From assembly GCF_002965065.1 (NCBI RefSeq), contig NZ_PTRE01000090.1, positions 1-44,230 on the forward strand: a DNA stretch of 44,230 nucleotides, read 5' to 3'. Origin of the DNA: Escherichia sp. MOD1-EC7003 (lineage in GTDB: Bacteria > Pseudomonadota > Gammaproteobacteria > Enterobacterales > Enterobacteriaceae). Below the pieces are notes generated by a model. That model saw only the letters and a program-made list of their open reading frames with translations, ran no database searches and was not told the origin of the DNA. Position numbers and translations under genes: made by a program. Positions 41,692-44,230 of this stretch are shown here, piece by piece. Position 1 is the first letter of the stretch, and each line of letters begins with the position of its first letter.

Positions 41692-42827
41692 AGATGATAC
41701 CTTTTAATAAACCGTATCTTCATGGAAATGAGTTGAAATATATTTCAGAAGCTGTGTCGAATGGTAAGGTCTCTGGTGATGGAATTTTTACAAAAAAATG
41801 TCATGATTTTTTTGAGGAGAAATATGGATTTCAGAAAGCTCTATTGACTACTTCCTGCACAGACGCGCTGGAAATGGCAGCAATTCTGTTAGATATCAAA
41901 CCTGGCGATGAAGTTATTGCACCTGCTTATACCTTTGTTTCAACTGTAAATGCTTTTGCTCTCAGAGGCGCAAAAATAATTTTTGCTGACAGTTATGATG
42001 ATAATCCCAATATGGACCCAGAATCTGCGATTAAACTTATCACAAATAGAACGAAAGCAATAATTGTTGTGCACTATGCAGGTGTAGCATGCGATATGGA
42101 TAGATTTTTAGGAATTGCTAAAGAATACGGAATTCATATTGTTGAGGATGCTGCCCAAGCAATCGATTCATATTATAAAGATAGACCGCTAGGCAGTATT
42201 GGTACATTTGGGACATTTTCATTTCATGAAACCAAAAATATAATATCAGGAGAAGGTGGGTTAGTTGTTTTAAATGATGATAAATATTCTCATCGAGCAG
42301 AAATTATCAGAGAGAAAGGAACGAATCGCGCCTCTTTCTTTAGAGGGGAAGTCAACAAATATGGATGGGTTGATATAGGTTCTTCGTTTCTCCCATCGGA
42401 TATAATAGCAGCATATCTTTATGCACAATTGGAGAATATTGAAATCATTCAAAATAAACGAAAGGAATTATGGAATGAATACTATAGTAATCTAAGTGAT
42501 TTGGCTGGTTCAGGATATATACAACTTCCTAAGATACCAGAATACGCAACTAATAATGCACATATGTTTTATATACTGTGCCATGATCTTAAAAAACGCT
42601 CTGAACTTATCTCCTACCTTAAAGAAAATAAAATACATTCTGTTTTTCATTACCTTTCATTAAATAAAAGTGAATACTATATTAAACAAAACGGAAAGGT
42701 TAATTTGGAAAATAGTGATAAATTTTCAGATTGTTTGCTCAGGCTACCAATGTATTATGAGTTGGAGAATAAGCAGGTTAACTATATTTCGGAAAAGATA
42801 GCTGAGTTCTTTAAAAAAAATGCTTGA
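41688..42827 (+). CDS. WecE-like dTDP-4-keto-6-deoxyhexose aminotransferase
   Basis: A 379-residue PLP enzyme of the DegT/DnrJ/EryC1 family. SFHETKN has the Schiff-base lysine (about 182) and VEDAAQAID the PLP-binding aspartate. Many stretches follow WecE (TSCTDALEMAA, REKGTNRASFFRG, MFYI), more than VioA or FdtB as I remember them. WecE transfers an amino group to dTDP-4-keto-6-deoxyglucose to give dTDP-Fuc4N, so the likely product is a 4-amino-4,6-dideoxyhexose for the O unit. The first ATG (41688) overlaps rmlC; MIPFNKP at 41694 matches the WecE start and is an alternative. No acetyltransferase is visible yet. Confidence 0.85.
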   Translation: MKMIPFNKPYLHGNELKYISEAVSNGKVSGDGIFTKKCHDFFEEKYGFQKALLTTSCTDALEMAAILLDIKPGDEVIAPAYTFVSTVNAFALRGAKIIFADSYDDNPNMDPESAIKLITNRTKAIIVVHYAGVACDMDRFLGIAKEYGIHIVEDAAQAIDSYYKDRPLGSIGTFGTFSFHETKNIISGEGGLVVLNDDKYSHRAEIIREKGTNRASFFRGEVNKYGWVDIGSSFLPSDIIAAYLYAQLENIEIIQNKRKELWNEYYSNLSDLAGSGYIQLPKIPEYATNNAHMFYILCHDLKKRSELISYLKENKIHSVFHYLSLNKSEYYIKQNGKVNLENSDKFSDCLLRLPMYYELENKQVNYISEKIAEFFKKNA

Positions 42828-42830
42828 AAT

Positions 42831-42858
42831 AAAGTGGTGGTATTATAACCACCATTTT
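42831..42858 (+). terminator. Hairpin between the aminotransferase and wzx
   Basis: AAAGTGGTGGT and ACCACCATTTT pair around the loop ATTATA just after the aminotransferase stop. It resembles a weak intrinsic terminator or attenuator in the middle of the operon, a place where RfaH-modified polymerase would be expected to read through. It may instead stabilise the upstream mRNA. Confidence 0.4.
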
Positions 42859-42882
42859 ATGCTTTGGAGGATATCATATATT

Positions 42883-42900
42883 ATGAAGTATGGTTTATGA
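42883..42900 (+). other. Possible five-codon leader ORF coupled to wzx
   Basis: ATG AAG TAT GGT TTA TGA encodes MKYGL, and its stop overlaps the wzx ATG as ATGA. The only good Shine-Dalgarno sequence (GGAGG, 42866-42870) serves this ATG rather than wzx, which is 26 bases from it. This would make wzx translation depend on termination-reinitiation. It could be chance. Confidence 0.3.
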
Positions 42901-44230
42901 ATAAACAAGTTAAGGTTTTAATCTACATATATAGCGTTAGGATATATTCCGCATTAATTACAATTATTCTTATTCCAATACTGATAGATATAGTTGGATT
43001 AGAGACATATGGTCTAATTGGATTTTTTACAGTTCTTCAGGCTTGCCTTAGTATCTTGGATGCTGGCTTGGGAAGCGTAATAACTAGAGAAGCGATTATT
43101 TCTAGGAAAAACCAAGAAACTTATAAAAAATTTAACATATTATATAAAAAAATAGTTATATTTTTTTTAGTCGTGTCATTTTTATTAGCTATCATTGGTT
43201 GGTGGGTAAGTGAGCAGTATAGTACTTCATGGCTAAACACACAACTAGATAGAAATGTGGTTGTTTTTTGTACAACGCTGATGTTTTGGATATTTGCATT
43301 ACGTTATATGCAAGGGCCATCTCGTAGTATACTACTTTCTAACGAATCACAAGTTACATTGACATCTATTAATTTATTCAGTATTACACTATCTCAACCA
43401 TTAACGATATTTTTAATGAAATACTTTAATGAAGGGATTGAGTTTTATTTTTTGATGCAATTGATTTCATCGGCTATTGGTTGTGTTTTAATGGTGTTGT
43501 GTAGTGAGAAAATAAGAAAGACAGGATTATTGTTATGTCCTCCAAAAGAAAGTAATATCGAATTTAGTGATACATCAGTTAAGAAAATAATTGGATTCGC
43601 GTTACAGTTATCAACTTTATCAATTTTATGGGTTTTGGTTAATCAATCAGACAAATTAGCACTAACCAAATACAGTACATTGAGCGAATATGGCATTTAC
43701 AGTGTGGCAGTATCAATAATAAGTGTATTAGCTATATTGAGTGACCCACTAAATCAATATTTACAACCCAAGCTAACAAGATATTATCATCAAAATAACT
43801 TAAAAGCATATTCTGAATTGTTTAGCAATTCATTAATATGTATATTCATCGTTACTATACCGCTAAGTACATTTTTGTTTTTTTACAGCAAAGATATTAT
43901 ATTTATATGGAGTAATAATGAAACATTATCAGCAAAAGCTGCCAACTATTTACCATGGCTATTTATAGGTGGCGTATTTTCAATATATTCCAATTTTGTG
44001 TTTTTACTGCTATATAGCTTTGGTGAACTAAAGAAACATACTATTGTGTATGCACTATTTAGTATTATCGTAATCCCGGTAAATATCTTTGTTGCAAAAA
44101 AATATTTTGGAGAGGGAACATCTATTTTCTTTGGTGTTAGTTCTGCTTTTTTATTTTTACTATGGGGGGGGTATAATTTTGCAAAGTTCTTTATCAAAGG
44201 ATTACGGATTATATATTTATATATTATTCC
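42897..44230 (+). CDS. wzx: Wzx O-antigen flippase (partial, runs off the window)
   Basis: The frame from ATG 42897 is open for 444 codons to the window edge with no stop. It encodes a very hydrophobic protein of about 12 predicted membrane helices with short polar loops, starting MNKQVKVLIYIYSVRIYSAL and including DAGLGSVITREAI, the pattern of Wzx/MATE-like polysaccharide flippases. Wzx moves the lipid-linked O unit across the inner membrane. Location right after the sugar-nucleotide genes and strong AT bias fit. The polymerase wzy and glycosyltransferases should follow beyond the window. Serotype cannot be assigned from this part alone. Confidence 0.85.
   Translation, partial: MNKQVKVLIYIYSVRIYSALITIILIPILIDIVGLETYGLIGFFTVLQACLSILDAGLGSVITREAIISRKNQETYKKFNILYKKIVIFFLVVSFLLAIIGWWVSEQYSTSWLNTQLDRNVVVFCTTLMFWIFALRYMQGPSRSILLSNESQVTLTSINLFSITLSQPLTIFLMKYFNEGIEFYFLMQLISSAIGCVLMVLCSEKIRKTGLLLCPPKESNIEFSDTSVKKIIGFALQLSTLSILWVLVNQSDKLALTKYSTLSEYGIYSVAVSIISVLAILSDPLNQYLQPKLTRYYHQNNLKAYSELFSNSLICIFIVTIPLSTFLFFYSKDIIFIWSNNETLSAKAANYLPWLFIGGVFSIYSNFVFLLLYSFGELKKHTIVYALFSIIVIPVNIFVAKKYFGEGTSIFFGVSSAFLFLLWGGYNFAKFFIKGLRIIYLYII

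Noticed and set aside
43946-44197. 83-codon minus-strand frame at the right end
   Set aside because: Opposite the continuous wzx frame in AT-rich DNA; no ribosome-binding site or family.

Overview
The window is enterobacterial chromosome, almost certainly Escherichia coli or Shigella. It is collinear with, and reverse-complemented relative to, the K-12 segment that runs from cyaR/trhP (yegQ) through baeRS-mdtDCBA, yegL-pphC-yegI, yegD, alkA, dgcE (yegE), udk, dcd, asmA, yegH and the colanic acid locus to galF and the O-antigen (rfb) locus. Comparisons with K-12 are made from memory of the K-12 proteins; no alignment was run.

Layout. 1-104 is the end of an IS21-family element, with the first 15 codons of istA. 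105-660 has no recognisable gene. 661-747 is the CyaR sRNA, and its 3' end coincides with the phage P2 attachment core. 832-2193 is trhP. 2395-5157 is an accessory block where K-12 carries yegP: one intact exported protein, one broken HEAT-repeat-like gene and one exported TPR-like gene with an in-frame amber codon. 5262-16244 is the intact baeR-baeS-mdtD-mdtC-mdtB-mdtA operon with a BaeR box. 16480-16614 is an Ibs/Sib type I toxin-antitoxin pair. 16796-20150 is the vWA / PP2C phosphatase / kinase triad yegL-pphC-yegI, with yegI cut by an amber codon. yegD follows. alkA has lost its catalytic half and dgcE has an out-of-frame deletion in its EAL domain. udk, dcd, asmA and yegH are intact, with a structured 390-bp gene-less stretch between asmA and yegH.

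From 31300 the colanic acid locus is a wreck. wza has an internal deletion and is then joined to the last fifth of wzc. A REP/BIME cluster stands where the 14 genes wcaA to wzxC should be. wcaK is frameshifted and wcaL has lost a catalytic motif. Only wcaM looks whole. Colanic acid cannot be made from this locus, although its RcsAB box and JUMPstart/ops site survive. galF and a second JUMPstart then lead into a healthy O-antigen operon: rmlB-rmlD-rmlA-rmlC (dTDP-L-rhamnose), a WecE-like sugar aminotransferase and an AT-rich wzx flippase that runs off the right edge. The O unit therefore probably contains L-rhamnose plus an amino-dideoxyhexose.

The main theme is gene decay. Eight loci are broken (the TPR-like gene, the HEAT-like gene, yegI, alkA, dgcE, wza/wzc, wcaK, wcaL). 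Most breaks are deletions that appear to have short direct repeats or REP sequences at their ends, and two are in-frame amber codons. Together with the IS element this fits a host-restricted or Shigella-like lineage more than a free-living commensal, but the species cannot be fixed from this window.
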